64,000 nt of DNA from Haemaphysalis longicornis (lineage: Eukaryota > Arthropoda > Arachnida > Ixodida > Ixodidae), in the NCBI GenBank assembly GCA_013339765.2, contig CM023451.1, forward strand, positions 153,366,623 to 153,430,622, in the 5' to 3' direction. Shown one piece after another: positions 43,294 to 55,640 of this stretch. The position numbers were made by a program, and so were the translations under genes. Within the stretch, counting starts at the first letter, position 1. Each line of letters begins with the position of its first letter. The notes under the pieces were generated by a model, which searched no databases, was not told the DNA's origin, and saw only the letters and a program-made list of their open reading frames with translations.

Positions 43294-43904
43294 ATCAAGT
43301 TCACTAGCTTCAAAGGTTTCCGCTGGGGCGTGGGGGCTGATGAGAATAATTAATAACAAAAACTGCGTGATAACTGGCTATGACATGAGTGTTATAGCCC
43401 GACGCAATTTCATTTCTGTGATTGCGTGAAATGAAATTTCTGCATCACCAGCTGTTACTTCAGTGCCGCGAGGTGGATTGAAGCAGCAGTGTTCGCTTCG
43501 TCGGACGGCTGGCAGGCTGGCTGCTTTGCTGGCTGGCTGCGGCGGTGAACATGCAAATCCTTGGTCCGAGAGAAAGACATGTTACTGCTTTTATGCTGAG
43601 TGTAATCATTGTCTGGGAATCCATGTGATGCCCTATAAGCCTTCACCCGGGTCAGAGCCTCCTTTACCAGAAAGGAGACTGAAATGTTCAGGGGTAGTTG
43701 CCATGTACCGAAATGTTGCATGCCTAGCGAATCTCATGTCCTTTTATTCTTAATATCTCCACTATGCTGCATTGCCCGCACTTCGGGGCTAGCTCAATTT
43801 AAGCTAACAAGCTCCAAGATGGTCGCCTCGGAGCCTTATACTGAACGGATACGCTCGCGCGATCAATTGGCCGATGTGACTATTGTCAAATCGATCAAAA
43901 TAAA

Positions 43905-43993
43905 GGTTTGGGCGAGTTGGTATATCATACTTGAATGCGCGTTGTCTTGTCTTCTTTCTTCGGATTTGTGTAGTTTGAGCATCGAACGTTCAA
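43905..43993 (+). mobile_element. Hairpin element B, copy 2, one arm deleted
   Basis: The head TTTGGGCGAGTTGGTATATC is kept (43,908-43,927), but the sequence jumps from CTTGAA directly to TGCGCGTTG, the loop and right arm. About 50 bases, the whole left arm, are therefore missing relative to 17,271-17,324. The right-hand target duplication GTCAAATTAAAGT (43,994-44,006) is intact. Confidence 0.75.
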
Positions 43994-44724
43994 GTCAAAT
44001 TAAAGTCGTATGACGTAAGCGACAACAGCACCCGGCATATTTGTCGATGTGATTCTTATCGCACGTTTCTTTGGTTTTATGCCTTCTTGATGCACTTTTT
44101 TCTTAGATGTTTGTTAGTCGCCGCAAAAACTGATGTAACCCATGTATTGCCTATGACACTCGATGCGCATGTGGAGGTGCAGCTGTGGCAGAAGAATGAT
44201 GTTGGTCTTTCTTACTAGTTAGGTACAACATTGCCTTTCGGAAGGCTTTGGGGACTCCAGAGAGAACGTTGCGGGTGTACCCTGCGTTGTCTGGTAGCTC
44301 CGTCTAGGCATTGCAACAACTACCCGCTTCATGATCACAAGTCCCTGATAGAGCGGCACCGAGACAGGATTTGGGAACAGCCCGCTTGATGTGAGTTTAA
44401 AGTCGAATAATCGAAGGAAAACCACTGCTCTGTCCCTTAGATGACGGGGGCCGGGGGTGGGGGCGTACCATACGCACACAGGCTCGATGCTGTTAAGCAA
44501 GAATTCAAGGCCTCAAAAACCAGATTATTGGTTTCAGGGGTGAAAATGTTTAAAATTCTATCAACTGTCCAGCATAAATACTAGGAAAACGTCATCGACC
44601 TATAGAAATACCTTTTTTTGCATGAAGTGTCATTAAGAGGCCATTTTCTGCATAATCTCGTAATCACCAAAGCCATCACCAAAGCCATCACCAAACGAGG
44701 CCGAAACGGATACAGAAGCACTTC

Positions 44725-44820
44725 CCCGCACCGTGGCTCAGTAGCTAAAGTGTTATGCTGCTGAGCCCTGGGACATGGGTTTGGCCTGCGCAGCGGTTGG
44801 TTGCTTTACAGATGGATGCA
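44725..44820 (+). mobile_element. Ruka-like SINE head, truncated at a deletion junction
   Basis: CGCACCGTGGCTCAGTAGCT and GTTATGCTGCTGAGCCC match the SINE at 18,078. The body stops after GATGGATGC and joins sequence homologous to 22,800. Because copy 1 has the SINE body intact, the junction looks like a deletion in copy 2 and not an insertion in copy 1. Confidence 0.7.
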
Positions 44821-45978
44821 CTGAAGAGCAGTGAGAGGAGTAGGAGGACAAAACGTTATTTAAGAGTGAAATCGAGTTGTTTTTTGGGTGCCGATTCCTC
44901 AGTCCAGGAAAAGAGAGTAAGAGTAATTTTCCTTAATTCATAGAACGCCATCCCGAGAAGACCAGGATTTGCTCTTTACTCCTGGAGTGGTTGCAAAACA
45001 ATAAACAGCTGCTTGGAAATATTAATTGGTTTCGATTCTTGCAATATATGCACGTATACTATGTATTGCGTTCGGTAGCGAGTATATCAAGCCTTCAGCA
45101 CCGTAATCATGTCATAATTGTTCAGGTTGAGAGTCAGTTTCTGATTACAATGATGGCTATGATAGAAATTCAGAGCAGAAAAGCGGCCTTTAAGTATTCT
45201 GGACAACGTTGTCTGGTGCGCGATCGCGGTGGCGTAGCACAAACCTTCTCATTGTATTAGCATGTTAATAAACAACGCAGGCTTCGGATAAGCACCTTGT
45301 TTCACGCAGCCATAACGAAAGCCAATTTGTGAAAAAGCGAATGTATACCATACAGCCTGAAGAAAATATCCGCGCGATAATTGTGGGCCTCCCAAATATC
45401 CTCGAACCTACTAAGAAGACGTTTGTGACTGTGAAGAAGAAATAATGCGTTGGGCACAGAAAAAAAAACAAAAACAAAAGCACTCATATGATACAAGTCA
45501 ACAACAACGAAAGAAATAGTAGATAGCTGCTTTATTTCCTGCTTTGCGATGCGCGTGTAGGGGCCCGCTGCTTTGTACGTACCATTAGACTGTTGTCTTT
45601 AGAAGAGCATCTCAAAAATACTCTGGAATGCCTATGCATTTTCCATACTTATCAAGGAGGTCAGGGCACTGAACCTCGCACATAAATTAGAAATGGCGAG
45701 TTACACAGGATCTTCTCACCAGTGCTGCGGAAATTGCTGTTCGCGCTCTCTTCATGTGTTGCATACTTGTGCGATATACAGTTTGAAATTATTAAAACGT
45801 GTCAGAAGCTTCCAAAATAACTGAATTTCTGGAAATACGCTTTTAATGAACTAAAGCACCACTGCGGGCGATTTCCAGCACAGGCACTGCAACTCCTCAC
45901 AAACGGATTGGAGCAGACGATACCGGCGTGTGTCTCTAAGCTGACGTCAGAGCCAGGGGGCCCAGACCCCCCCCCAAA

Positions 45979-48450
45979 GCTCTGGACGCCAAAGTCTCCT
46001 TGGAAAGCGAGGCGGATTCTTACTGGTCGTTGCGAAAGCTACATGAGCGATGCACCCGCGCCCGCCGAGGTGTTTACGACAGCGTCACGTGCCCGTGTTC
46101 GTATTCGGAAGTGTTTATGGGTACCGGATCCATAAATGACGTACGCTGCCAAGCGTATACACACGTAGGAGATCGTTTGATCGTTGACATCGGAGGAATG
46201 TTTGTAATCCCGAATTTTACATTTTCCATTCTTTGTTCACACAGTTTTTTCCCCTCCAACTTTCCTCTTGTTTTTTCGCAGCGATTAGCAAGTGGAAGGA
46301 AAACTCGGACGTGCTAATGCGGTTTACTATTTAACGTTTTTTGTTTTGATGGAAGCCGGTAATGGGGTCTGTTTCCTGACCATGCCCAAAACGCCTTTCC
46401 ACGAACAGATCGTAGAAAATCCACCAGTCTATATTCAACAGTCGCGAATTCTGTCTACAAAATGAAGCCATATACAAGTGTTGGTCACGAATAATTCCAT
46501 GCATAACGTAAACGAACCACATGATTGCTGCGGTGATTATACATATGGCAACCCTTGTTGGTTGACCTTTGTGAGAACATACGGAGTCGTCAATCATGCT
46601 AACGACTTACACTGATGCTGACATTTTACCGAAGTTCACATGACAATGACTGCTTGAAAATCTATTAACTTTTTTGCAACCGCAAAGTTTAACAAACGCT
46701 GCGGTTGAAGTACACCAAAATATAAAAGTTACTGACCAATAATCCCCATGAGTACGCATGTGAGATTTGCGTGTGGCTGTGGAGGAGGGCTACATTTAAT
46801 ATAAGGAGAGGTAAGCTGAGCAGGCAGCTGGACTTGCTTCTTCATTCACGCACATGAGAAGAGGGTGTGTTGGCGCAGCAGCCAATGAGAATTGGCGAAG
46901 GAGCCGCGAGCTCCTGACGCAGCTGTCGCCATGACTGGCCAATCCACCTTTCGAAATAGATATGTTGTTAGGCCTAAATTCAGCCACAATGTAAGTTAAT
47001 CTTAATGTTGGGACTAACGATGTGTCAGGCAACGTCAAACTCATTGTACGCCAACAGCATCTTATGCTGAAACACTATTTTTTACATAGCAACAGTGCTG
47101 TGGGAATATACGATGAAGTGGCGGTGTCACAAGACGATTGTTCGCTCGGTCGCCGTGTTTACCTTGTCTGATTCATTAATCCCCCTTGATGCTGGCGCTC
47201 AAGGAAACAGACTTCCTTTCGATCGAGCGGCCGTGCCTGGACTAAGGGTATCACCCTTGCTGAACCCCGTAGGGCGCTGTAGCACACGGCGCAATACCCC
47301 GGTGGAATGCCACCCAACTACGCAAAAAAGGCATGTAAATTATCGTTTTTCGAGACCAGTCCTGTTACACAATCAGTACGTTCCGTGCACGTAATTACTT
47401 ACGCCATGCAAGAAGGCCATCAGCATCGCCAATTATTTTAACACACCGTGCTTGTATCGATTTTCACATAATCCTATACCAACACGATCGCGCTTATTCT
47501 TCCTTCTATCTTAATGCTTCGATTATTCAAGATTTTTATTTAGTACACCGCTCCGCGTTTTAGTCCCGTGCGCAACAGTTCTCCATAAGAGAAGGTGCTA
47601 TTCCGAATTCCTTGTCTAACTCAGGGTAATTGCTTGCAGAATTTTGTTGCCACATTGCTTTAAAAGGTTCAGCCACACGTCATCTCCGTTTCTCGAACCA
47701 CGTGATTTTAAGCGCACCTTCCGACAGCAAAATTTTCACGGGTGTATTCTTTTTAAATTACCCCCTTTTTTCTCTGAAACGACTGTGATGACAGGTAATG
47801 ACAGCCCGTGCATGATTGGTGACTTCTTCTCGCCTATCTAAAGTTTATTCAGAAGTTGGCTACGAGCAGGACCGAACCGCCCCGTTGAATAAGCAGGGCA
47901 AAGACTGTACAACGTATTCCTAATGTATTCCGAATGCTCGATGGAAAATGTTAAAAATCAACTATCCCTCTGTCTAGCGACAATGACGGGAAAACGCAAA
48001 GGTTTATTTGTTGAATTTGTCGTTTGATCGTTGAGTTAGATCGTTTGCCTCGCTCGGATATAGCGCTGTTTCGGCCGGTTCGACGCGTGTAGACGCACTA
48101 AAGCTTCGTGTTTCCCCATCGTTCTTGTCAGCCAGAAAAGTAGTTGATTAGTTTAAAGTAAGTTTGAGAATGAAGATATGTTTCTTAAGTCTGGCAGTAT
48201 TAACTTAATTAGGATCACTAAGACACAAACGACTTTGCATTTCTACAGTATTTGAGCTGGTGCTGTGCCCCAGCTCAAATCCAATGTTTCACCGTTGAGT
48301 CTCCCAAGGCGGAGCTACCGGAGCTCGTCATCCCGCTTGTGAACCTCAGGATTTTCTCCATGTAGCTTCGCCTCTGTAGTTTCGGCTAGACAAAACTGCG
48401 GGTCCTCTCGACGAGCACTGACGTTGCTTAAAGGCAGCCTGCTCCTTCTC
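45979..48450 (+). repeat. Inverted segmental duplication, arm R, second part
   Basis: It begins at AGCTCTGGAC with sequence that directly repeats 39,041-40,088 up to about 46,895. It then continues as the reverse complement of 24,530-27,080. It lacks the arm L insertions at 24,665, 26,021 and 27,086 and so supplies their empty sites. No gene is recognisable. Confidence 0.86.
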
Positions 48451-48499
48451 TGAAGCTGTGGAACCGCAGCTGATAACTACTTTTTTTCCCCCGCTTCCT

Positions 48500-50600
48500 T
48501 CAATCCTCATTCCCCACTACCCAACATACCAGTATCGGAGCCTGTTGAGGAGCTAGATCTCCCCTTCACCTTTGGGGAGCCCCAGCCTCCCCTCCACTGA
48601 CGCAAACCACGTTGGGCTCCGGGACATGATGAGCTCACATGACAGCACCTTCGCAACCTGGACGAAGCTACCTACCTAGTTCTTCTGGGCGTTATCAATT
48701 ACCTTTGGGTTACAGGGACTGTTCCGGACAACCTCAAGCTCAGGCTCGTCCATCCCATCTGAAAGCCTAAAAAAGACCCCCCAACATGTCTAACCTTCGG
48801 CCAATTTCCTTAACACCAACAATCTGCAAACTCATTGAGCGTCTCAAATAATCGCACGAAGCACTATATGTAATACGTCCGGCCATGGCTCCACCATTCA
48901 AAAAATGGCTTGCGGCCACACCTCGTTACGCACGACGTTTTATAAATGCTGCGACGAGTGATCAATGGCACTTCCACAGCAGGCAACCTCGACTATGTCC
49001 TTGCCATCGTAAATCGTTTGATCGTATGAGCCAAACTGCAATCCTTATAGAACTGGTACAAGCATTCCCAAGCCAGCGAGCCCAAAACTGGATCCGGTCC
49101 TTTCTAGACACCTGACCCATACGTCTAAGTGCCACACACCAGGGATGGAGTCACAAGACCTACTACCTGGACAGGGGCGTGCCTCAAGGCTCTATCCTTG
49201 GATTTGCGCTTTTCAATTCGGCAATGGCCCGCGTTGCACGACAACCATAAAGGGATAATTTCTAGAATGTCTACGATGGGGCCCAACAAGCGGCTTGCAT
49301 TACCCTAACACGCGCAGTGGCTCTAGGCCGCTTTCTCTATGGTGCCCCTGTATATACTTTATCAAATAGTCACAAGACGCAATTATCAGTACTGCAGAGG
49401 GCCACGCTCTCAACAATAACTGGATCGCCACGACATACCCGTATCGACGCCCTCGAGCAGACGGCTCCTCTGCCCCCTACGAAAGCCCTGGTTTCTGAAG
49501 CTCCCTTCAACACGAACAACGCCGATCTTTTACGTGTCAGGAAGCGACGCTCGCTGCGTGGGATGCTCGAACCATGCTGCCACCACCACTGAATCAGGCA
49601 CCACCTGCCCCCTGGGAAAGGCCAATTCTGACATCGCCACATCAGCGACCTGGAATTCCCAAAGCAAGAATGTGTCCACGCCAAAAAGCCCTTCGTTGCA
49701 TCCTGTATCAGAAGTTCCCAGATGAAATTGACATGTTTACCGATGCCAGCCGGGACCAACACCGCATGGGCTTCGTGTGGCATTGTCCAGCACGTCCCGA
49801 ATTTGACGGTTCCATTACGAAACACATTATACTTTATCCGTCTCCCACTGAAGCCGAACTGCGTAGCATTCTCCAGTCACTGGTCCATATTTCCTACAAC
49901 GTCTCTGCTCCACTACCTGCCCACATTCGTATCCTCGACGACTCCAAAGCTGCTATTGACGAGTTCAACAAGGCTTTCTCTGACCATCCTGCTGTACACC
50001 AGATTCAAGCTAGGGTCAACATACTTGCTCAGAACGGCACTAAAACTCGCCCGGAATGGATGCCGGGACACATGAAGCAGGGGTATGGCAACCAGACTTC
50101 GCACTCCGCGACTAGGAAGAGCCTCCTCGTAACCACTCCGCTGGATAGCCCCTGCTGCTGTCCACCTCCTTTCGCCTGCAATTGGACCACGCTCGCCACT
50201 CGCGCCAATGCCGCCTAGCATCAAGCACTCCGCTTGGCTGCCAACACGGCGTCCCTTCTCTACCACGCCCAGCCGAAATTTTCATTAATAAGACTCTTGC
50301 CAACGCTGCTCTCACTCCTGACATCATAGCCAAATGGATTCACCCTGAGAAGACACCACCCCGACGTTGTCCTCACTGTTCAGCGACTTCTATCGCAGAC
50401 CTAAACCATTTAATCTGGCACTGTACTGCATTCTCAAACCATCGATATATTCTTGAACGTGCACTACCAAATGGTTCTTCACGAGATAATCCCCCATACT
50501 ACGACCCCCCATTCCTCGCCGCGCTAGGCACTTCTTCCCTTGCGAGCGGTCTCGTTCGAGTAGTGCGAGCCGGGGCCCCGAAAAAGACAAGACGCGAAGG
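48500..50600 (+). mobile_element. LINE A: decayed reverse transcriptase, RNase H, zinc knuckle
   Basis: Plus-strand order: LDLPFTFGEPQ and TGTVPDNLKLRLVHPI with KPKKDP (start of the reverse transcriptase, 48,550-48,780); VPQGSILGFALFNS (about 49,170-49,215); a decayed YADD-region NVYDGAQ; a thumb segment SVLQRATLSTITGSPRH; RNase H (MFTDASRD near 49,735, PTEAELRSILQSL, ILDDSKAAIDEF, WMPGHM); and a knuckle CPHCSATSIADLNHLIWHC (about 50,362-50,418). It has many stops and frameshifts. Its 3' side abuts LINE B on the opposite strand. It interrupts or bounds arm R at about 48,450. Confidence 0.8.
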
Positions 50601-51880
50601 GCAGGCAGCACACACGACTGGTGCCAAGCTCCATTGCCGTGCAGGCGGCTCTAGCTCTGCTCATGGACGGTTGCACGGAGCCGTCTGGGTAGAGATGCAG
50701 GAGGCCGGCCGTCTCGTCCTGCACCAGGGCAGCAACCTCCTGATTGATAGGCTCGGTTGGTGTTGATCGCTTGCTGCGAATCCCCGGGAGCGTGGTGCTG
50801 ATGCGAAGAGCTCGCCGGTGCCAGGTGATGGTGTCTCGAGTGGGGGACGCTGCGGCAGCTCAATGTGGTTCTCGTAGATGGGCGCCAGCATGCCCATCTG
50901 CGAGTAGGGGCGGCTGCGGTAGCGCTGCAGGAGAGCTGCCCCGTCCGGTGTGCTATGGAGCCGGTGGATGTGGTGTATCCCGTCTGCTGGGCCCGCATTT
51001 GGATGGTCCAGGTGCCAGCCTCTATGTATGTCGCCGCAGCCGGGGAAGTGCTCGGTAGGCCCAGGCAGAGGCGTATGGCCCGGTGCTGGTCCATCTCCAG
51101 CTCCTTACACCACAGTGACTGCAGGGGTACCAGTAGCAGAGCATACAAGGCGGCCGAGGACGCCATTCCATGAAACACTCGCAGGGCCACGGAGTGCGAG
51201 CAGTCCTTGCCTCGTGTCAGCAGCCTCCTCACGCCCCGCTGTACTCCCACCGAGCGCTGCTGGAGTGCCCTCACCGCTGGTATCCAGGTCAGCCGACAGT
51301 CAATGACGAGCCCCAGGTATTTGACCCTGAGTCACCCCGGGAGCGCCTGGCCGTTCAGGGTGAGGGGGGCTGCTGTCCTGCGTGCCTAGTAGCCACGTGG
51401 GTGGTACATCATGGCCTTTGTCTTGGCCTTGGACAGCTGCAGGCCACGGCTTCTCAGGAAGTCTGCGACCGCCCCCAGCACCTCCGGGAGGCACGCCTTC
51501 ACCTTGGACAGCTGTCTTGTTGGCCCATGCGTCCAGGTGGCGACGTCGTCCGCGTAAACTGCAACTCCCACTGGATACCGGAGCCCAGGGGGAATGCAGT
51601 CTGGCAGGGGAGCCAGCACCAAGTTGAACAGGCATGGGCTCAGCACGCTCCCCTCGGGCACCCCGGAGCGGACGTCTCGTAGGCTATTGGTCGCCCAGCC
51701 GACCTTTACCCGGAGTGTCCGGCCAGCCAGAAACGCCTGTACATAGCTGCTGAGGTGCCCCACGACGTCCATGCCGTCCAAGGATTCCAGAATGGTGGTG
51801 TGAGGGACAGGGTCGAACGCCGAGCTGATGTCGACAACAGTGTAAAGGTCCAACCGCATACTACGCTTCACCTCTGCACG
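50600..51880 (-). mobile_element. LINE B: reverse transcriptase and start of RNase H
   Basis: The minus strand from 51,871 gives LYTVVDISSAFDPVPH (first catalytic Asp region), then DVRSGVPEGSVLSPCLFNLV and VAVYADDVATW, where YADD is the reverse transcriptase active site. The thumb follows in 50,651-51,274 (HGMASSAALYALLLVPLQSL, HRAIRLCLGLPSTSP). LYPDGSV near 50,690 is the opening of RNase H, after which the element is cut. The catalytic motifs are intact in one 161-codon frame, so this copy looks younger than its neighbour, but it lacks the N- and C-terminal parts. Confidence 0.82.
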
Positions 51881-53544
51881 AACACATATATGGGGAAGTT
51901 AAGGAATTATATCGCTTTAACAGTGGAAATGTGCATCATTGGCGAAAAGAAACAAATGAAGACTAGAAAGAAATCAAAGACAACGGATTTGACTACTGAT
52001 AGCAAGGTCAGGCTATCAAAATGACAACAAAGACAAGCGCCATAAGAATGGTTACGCATCAGTAAACAATTCTCCGAATGTCTGCGCATTTTTGCACGGC
52101 TAATAGCGCGACCGAGGTACTCGTCAAGAATTTATAAGAGTATGTCTGCGTATCAGCCCCGAGTGAAGTGCAGGGTAGAGATTCATTACCTTCGCCTGAG
52201 GTTAGATTAAAGAGAAGCATGAAGGCCGGACGGTACTGTCCTTCACGGGAAGTGAGACCAACACCGCTAAATTGAGGAGGAGGAGGAGGAGCAGGAGGAG
52301 GAGGAGGAGGAGCAGGAGGAGGAGATTGGATGGATGAAACGCCACTTCAGGCGTATCGACAAAAATTACTTCTTCCTTACAAAGCGACCGTGCTCCAAGC
52401 TCCAAGCTTTTCGTTGCTGTAGCTCACGGAGAAATGCAAGCGCTTGCTCTATGTCCTTTATTTTTCCGAGGTTTAGCGCGCCGAAACTCAAAATAATAGC
52501 AAAAACCAACCGTCCTTTCATCCTTTCAGTCCTTTCAAGCCGGCCACACAGTGCTCCAGACATATTTGTCTCGTTGTGTCTAGCCGCAGCCGCTACCGCT
52601 TATCCATATTATACTTTTTTCGACACAGCAGGACGCACGTCTGCTCCGCAATCTGGGCTGTTCTGAACTAGTAAAATGTGGAATGCGGTATCACGCGGCA
52701 TAGGGACACCGCGGAGAAGTGAAAAACAGCAAAAAATATTTGCATGGGGAAATTTTAAGCAGATAAGGTTAGAAGTAAGCGGTGTTGGATAAAAAAGCGA
52801 GCAGTAAATAAAATCACCGGAAAACCTCCAAACAATAGCGGCGAGGGGTAAAAATACCATAAAATGGTATATCTCAACGAGCATACCACCTCCTCCTAAC
52901 CCGATTTCAGATTAAAGGTTGAGTGTCAAGCCCTATCTCAGCTAAGCAAATTTATTGACATGGCATGCAAGAATGCGAGTACATGCACAGAGACACGGTG
53001 CTTTTTTTCCCAACTGCATTTAAGGTCGCCTGCTGGGCGCGTGGTATGTGCTTCAATGAGGACCACAGATCTCACTCTGTTGTCTGTTTTCTTCCTGGCC
53101 TTATACAGAATGTCTGTCAACCCTCATATATTAAGCAGAAAAAAATACCGTAGCTGTCTCATTACGCTTTCAGCAGCAGCATTAATAAATTAAAATAACA
53201 CGTTACTTTCACCGCCCTCGGAGAGTGAAAGCGTCGAAACAGACTTCCAATAGCATTCCACCTTTTCCCAAATTTATTGGTATCATTCGTCCAAGATAAT
53301 TAGATTTGGCGACGGCGTGAGTCGATAAAGATGGATTAGAATCCACGTGCAGGTTACGATCGGTGTAGCCCTTCGCTTACAGTCGCTGTATAGCGAGGCG
53401 GCTTTCTCCGAAATGTTTTCCGAGGTAGTTTGCTTTCGTTGCGTACGAGCATCATTTTTGCAGTCCCTTGAGATCGGTTTTGTTAGGCACGTGGTAATGC
53501 CAGTTCAAGGTCTGAAAGCGATTAGAAAGGATTTATTGATTGTG
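51881..53544. other. Intergenic, simple repeat only
   Basis: No gene is recognised. It contains an (AGG)n run at 52,274-52,326, which gives a poly-Leu shadow frame on the minus strand. Confidence 0.4.
52274..52326 (+). repeat. (GGA)n microsatellite
   Basis: GGA repeats interrupted by two GCA triplets, about 53 bp. Confidence 0.88.
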
Positions 53545-53672
53545 AGCTTTAACACGCCGACGCTGCACAGGCGATGAGGCGAGCTGTAGTGGACGGCTCC
53601 AGATTAATTTTGAACACCTGTGGATTTTTAACGTGCGCCGAAATCTCGAGCACAAGGGCGTTTCGGCTTACT
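53545..53672 (-). mobile_element. Ruka-like SINE, 3' part
   Basis: On the minus strand it reads AACGCCCTTGTGCTCGAGAT, GGCGCACGTTAAAAATCC, CAGGTGTTCAAAATTAATC and TGCGCAGCGTCGGCGTGTTAA-like tail sequence. This is the order of the SINE at 344-577. The tRNA head is missing. Confidence 0.78.
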
Positions 53673-54459
53673 ATTAGATGGTCATTCAATTCCATTTCAA
53701 GGTCAAGGATTTTTTTATCTTCTCGGATGATGACTCTTAGAGACACGTGCGGCATTTTGACAGGGTGTTACGAATAGTGTTGCCGATGGTTGGAAGACGC
53801 CTCTAAAGCGGGTACTTTCCTGAAAATTTTCGGTATGTGGTGACGTAGAGATCGCGTGTCATGATTACTAATAATCACAGTGACTGTTGCGCTTTCGGTG
53901 AGCATGTTTCCATTTTTGAAAAAAAAATTGAGATGTGATCGGTAATTAATTTCTGACTTCTTTGTGCTTCTCCGTCGGTCGCGACAGCGGCCCGTCACTC
54001 TCCTAAACTAAGAAAACGCTTAGCTGCCAGCCTTGTGATCCTGATATGGTGTCGCTACGAGCATACTGCACGTCAGCATTGTCGCAAGCAGCATTTCCGA
54101 CTACTGGAACACTCAGCAATAGTGGGTGACTGCATGACCGCATGAAGGACCATCTCAAATATACTACATAAAACTATGCTGTGTGAAGTAAACAAATTAT
54201 GTTACACAGAATTTATTTCTTTAACATTACAGTATTAGCCAAGACTACCATTAGGATCAAATTTGAAGTAAAAAATTACAAAAGTATTTTGTTGTTTTTT
54301 GCTTTCGGAAAATTCTTGGCAGCATCTGCTTCAGTGTGACAAATGACACGTATTTGGCGAGAACAAAAACAAATTGTGCGCTTATCTGCTCACAGTTGCA
54401 ATGAAAATGTCGCTGCTATCCACTTCTCCCACTGCTCACCCTTCCCGTGAGCAGTGAGA
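53673..54459. other. Intergenic, nothing recognised
   Basis: AT-rich non-coding sequence without a clear repeat. Confidence 0.4.
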
Positions 54460-54612
54460 GAAAAAGCTGCCCAGCTCCAGTCTCGATTCCCGATTTAGGC
54501 TGGTGGAAAGGGCCGTGGCGGTAGGGGTCTCCAATTGAGTGCTGAACTGAGGACCCCACACCACTTGACGATGCTCTTGATAAAGTTTATTCTCTCTCTT
54601 TCTCTCTACATT
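54460..54612 (+). mobile_element. LINE 3' tail ending in (CT)n
   Basis: The last codons and stop of a LINE C-terminus (AGGGGTCTCCAATTGAGTGC...TGAGGACCCCACACC) are followed by GATAAAGTTTATTCTCTCTC. This is the same type of 3' end as at 36,815. The fragment is very short. Confidence 0.4.
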
Positions 54613-55145
54613 CAGGAAGAACGGTTCCATGCAGCCAGGAGATGCAGGCGTGAGAGGTGGGATAGATGAGAAATAGCATCGTAAGTAATTTCATGGTAAC
54701 CAGGAGAAGAACATTTCTTGACATCTGAAGTGGCCGCATTGAGTTCTTGTATCGAGAACACAAGGTCTAACGCAGAAACAGCAGATTGGGCTGAATTAAC
54801 ATGATTTAAATGTGGGTGTGTCTGAGCCGATGGGCTTGCAGACAGCAGCTTGCAGTATTCGTCAGAGGCTTCCTACAGAGAAATTCTCTCATGCAACGGC
54901 AGCTCGCTGAGTTGTTGTAGCGGCGAGATGTTGTTACGCAGGCCATTTGCTGCAAGCCAAATGTGCAATAAAAACCTGCGAACATCTAATTTCGCAAAAA
55001 TCTTTTGCCATCGCTGCCTGCTTAACTTCTCTAAATGGCGCCTCACATGTATTTGCACCATGCGTGCTTGGTATATCGAGTTTTGGTAAGTTTTGGTATG
55101 TCGAGCCTTGCGCTCTGCGCGCCTGCGAATGGCTCGTAGTATCTG
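54613..55145. other. Intergenic, nothing recognised
   Basis: No gene or clear repeat. A short direct repeat GAGTTTTGGTA/AGTTTTGGTATG occurs at 55,078-55,101. Confidence 0.35.
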
Positions 55146-55640
55146 CTACTCCTCATCATTTTTGCAGTTTGGAAGCTTTTCCATCACACACCATGATTCC
55201 CGTAAGCAGCGAGCCAGGATACGAATTAGGTCATCATCGCTAGTATCTGCCGTAATCCTATGATCCAGGCTCTTTTCGTAGGCCTCCCAGTTAGTGCACT
55301 TGACCTTCATTCTTACTCGGAGAGTATCTTTGTCAATGTAAGAAAGCAGAACTGGGTAGTGATCGCTTCCCGTTGTTTTGAGGTCTGTGCACCAGGAAGA
55401 TTTTGGTGCCCAGCGCCTTGAGGTGAAGGAGACGTCGATGCAGCTGCTCACTTTCGCGTTTTTCGTGTAGGTGATGCTTTCGTCAATAAGGGGTTGAATA
55501 GAGTATTTTACCAGCGGCTGGGCCACCCTCGTTCTATGGGAATTTGTACGTGCGCTGCCCAAGAACTCAAGGTGCGCATTACAAAGTCTCATGGTGCGCA
55601 TTACATGGTGTGCATTACAAAGGAAAGGCGGGGGCATGCT
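55146..55640 (-). mobile_element. LINE endonuclease (EEP) C-terminal fragment
   Basis: The minus strand reads SCIDVSFTSRRWAP, TDLKTTGSDHYPVLLSYI and NWEAYEKSLDHR. The SDHYPV motif, with its catalytic Asp and His, ends the apurinic-type endonuclease domain that nicks target DNA in many LINEs. The N-terminal part of the domain is missing or unrecognisable upstream (55,640-55,910), and no reverse transcriptase follows on the minus strand. Confidence 0.72.

Larger units (their letters stand above)
40136..45962 (+). repeat. Segmental duplication, copy 2 (M13 block)
   Basis: Collinear with 11,850-18,172 and 22,800-23,937. The left breakpoint lies inside intron 1 of the M13-like gene and the right one at GAGCCAGGGGGC. 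It lacks two blocks present in copy 1: about 1.47 kb of coding sequence (12,485-13,950) and the 4.6 kb between 18,172 and 22,800. It lies between direct repeats of arm R sequence (39,041-40,088 and 45,979-46,895). Confidence 0.88.

Noticed and set aside
48252..48281. Short hairpin TTTGAGCTGG/CCAGCTCAAA as a GTTGGT-family element
   Set aside because: No head sequence and no target duplication; only about ten base pairs, absent from the arm L counterpart.
52202..52405. Minus frame with a poly-leucine run as a signal peptide or membrane gene
   Set aside because: It is translation of the (GGA)n microsatellite.
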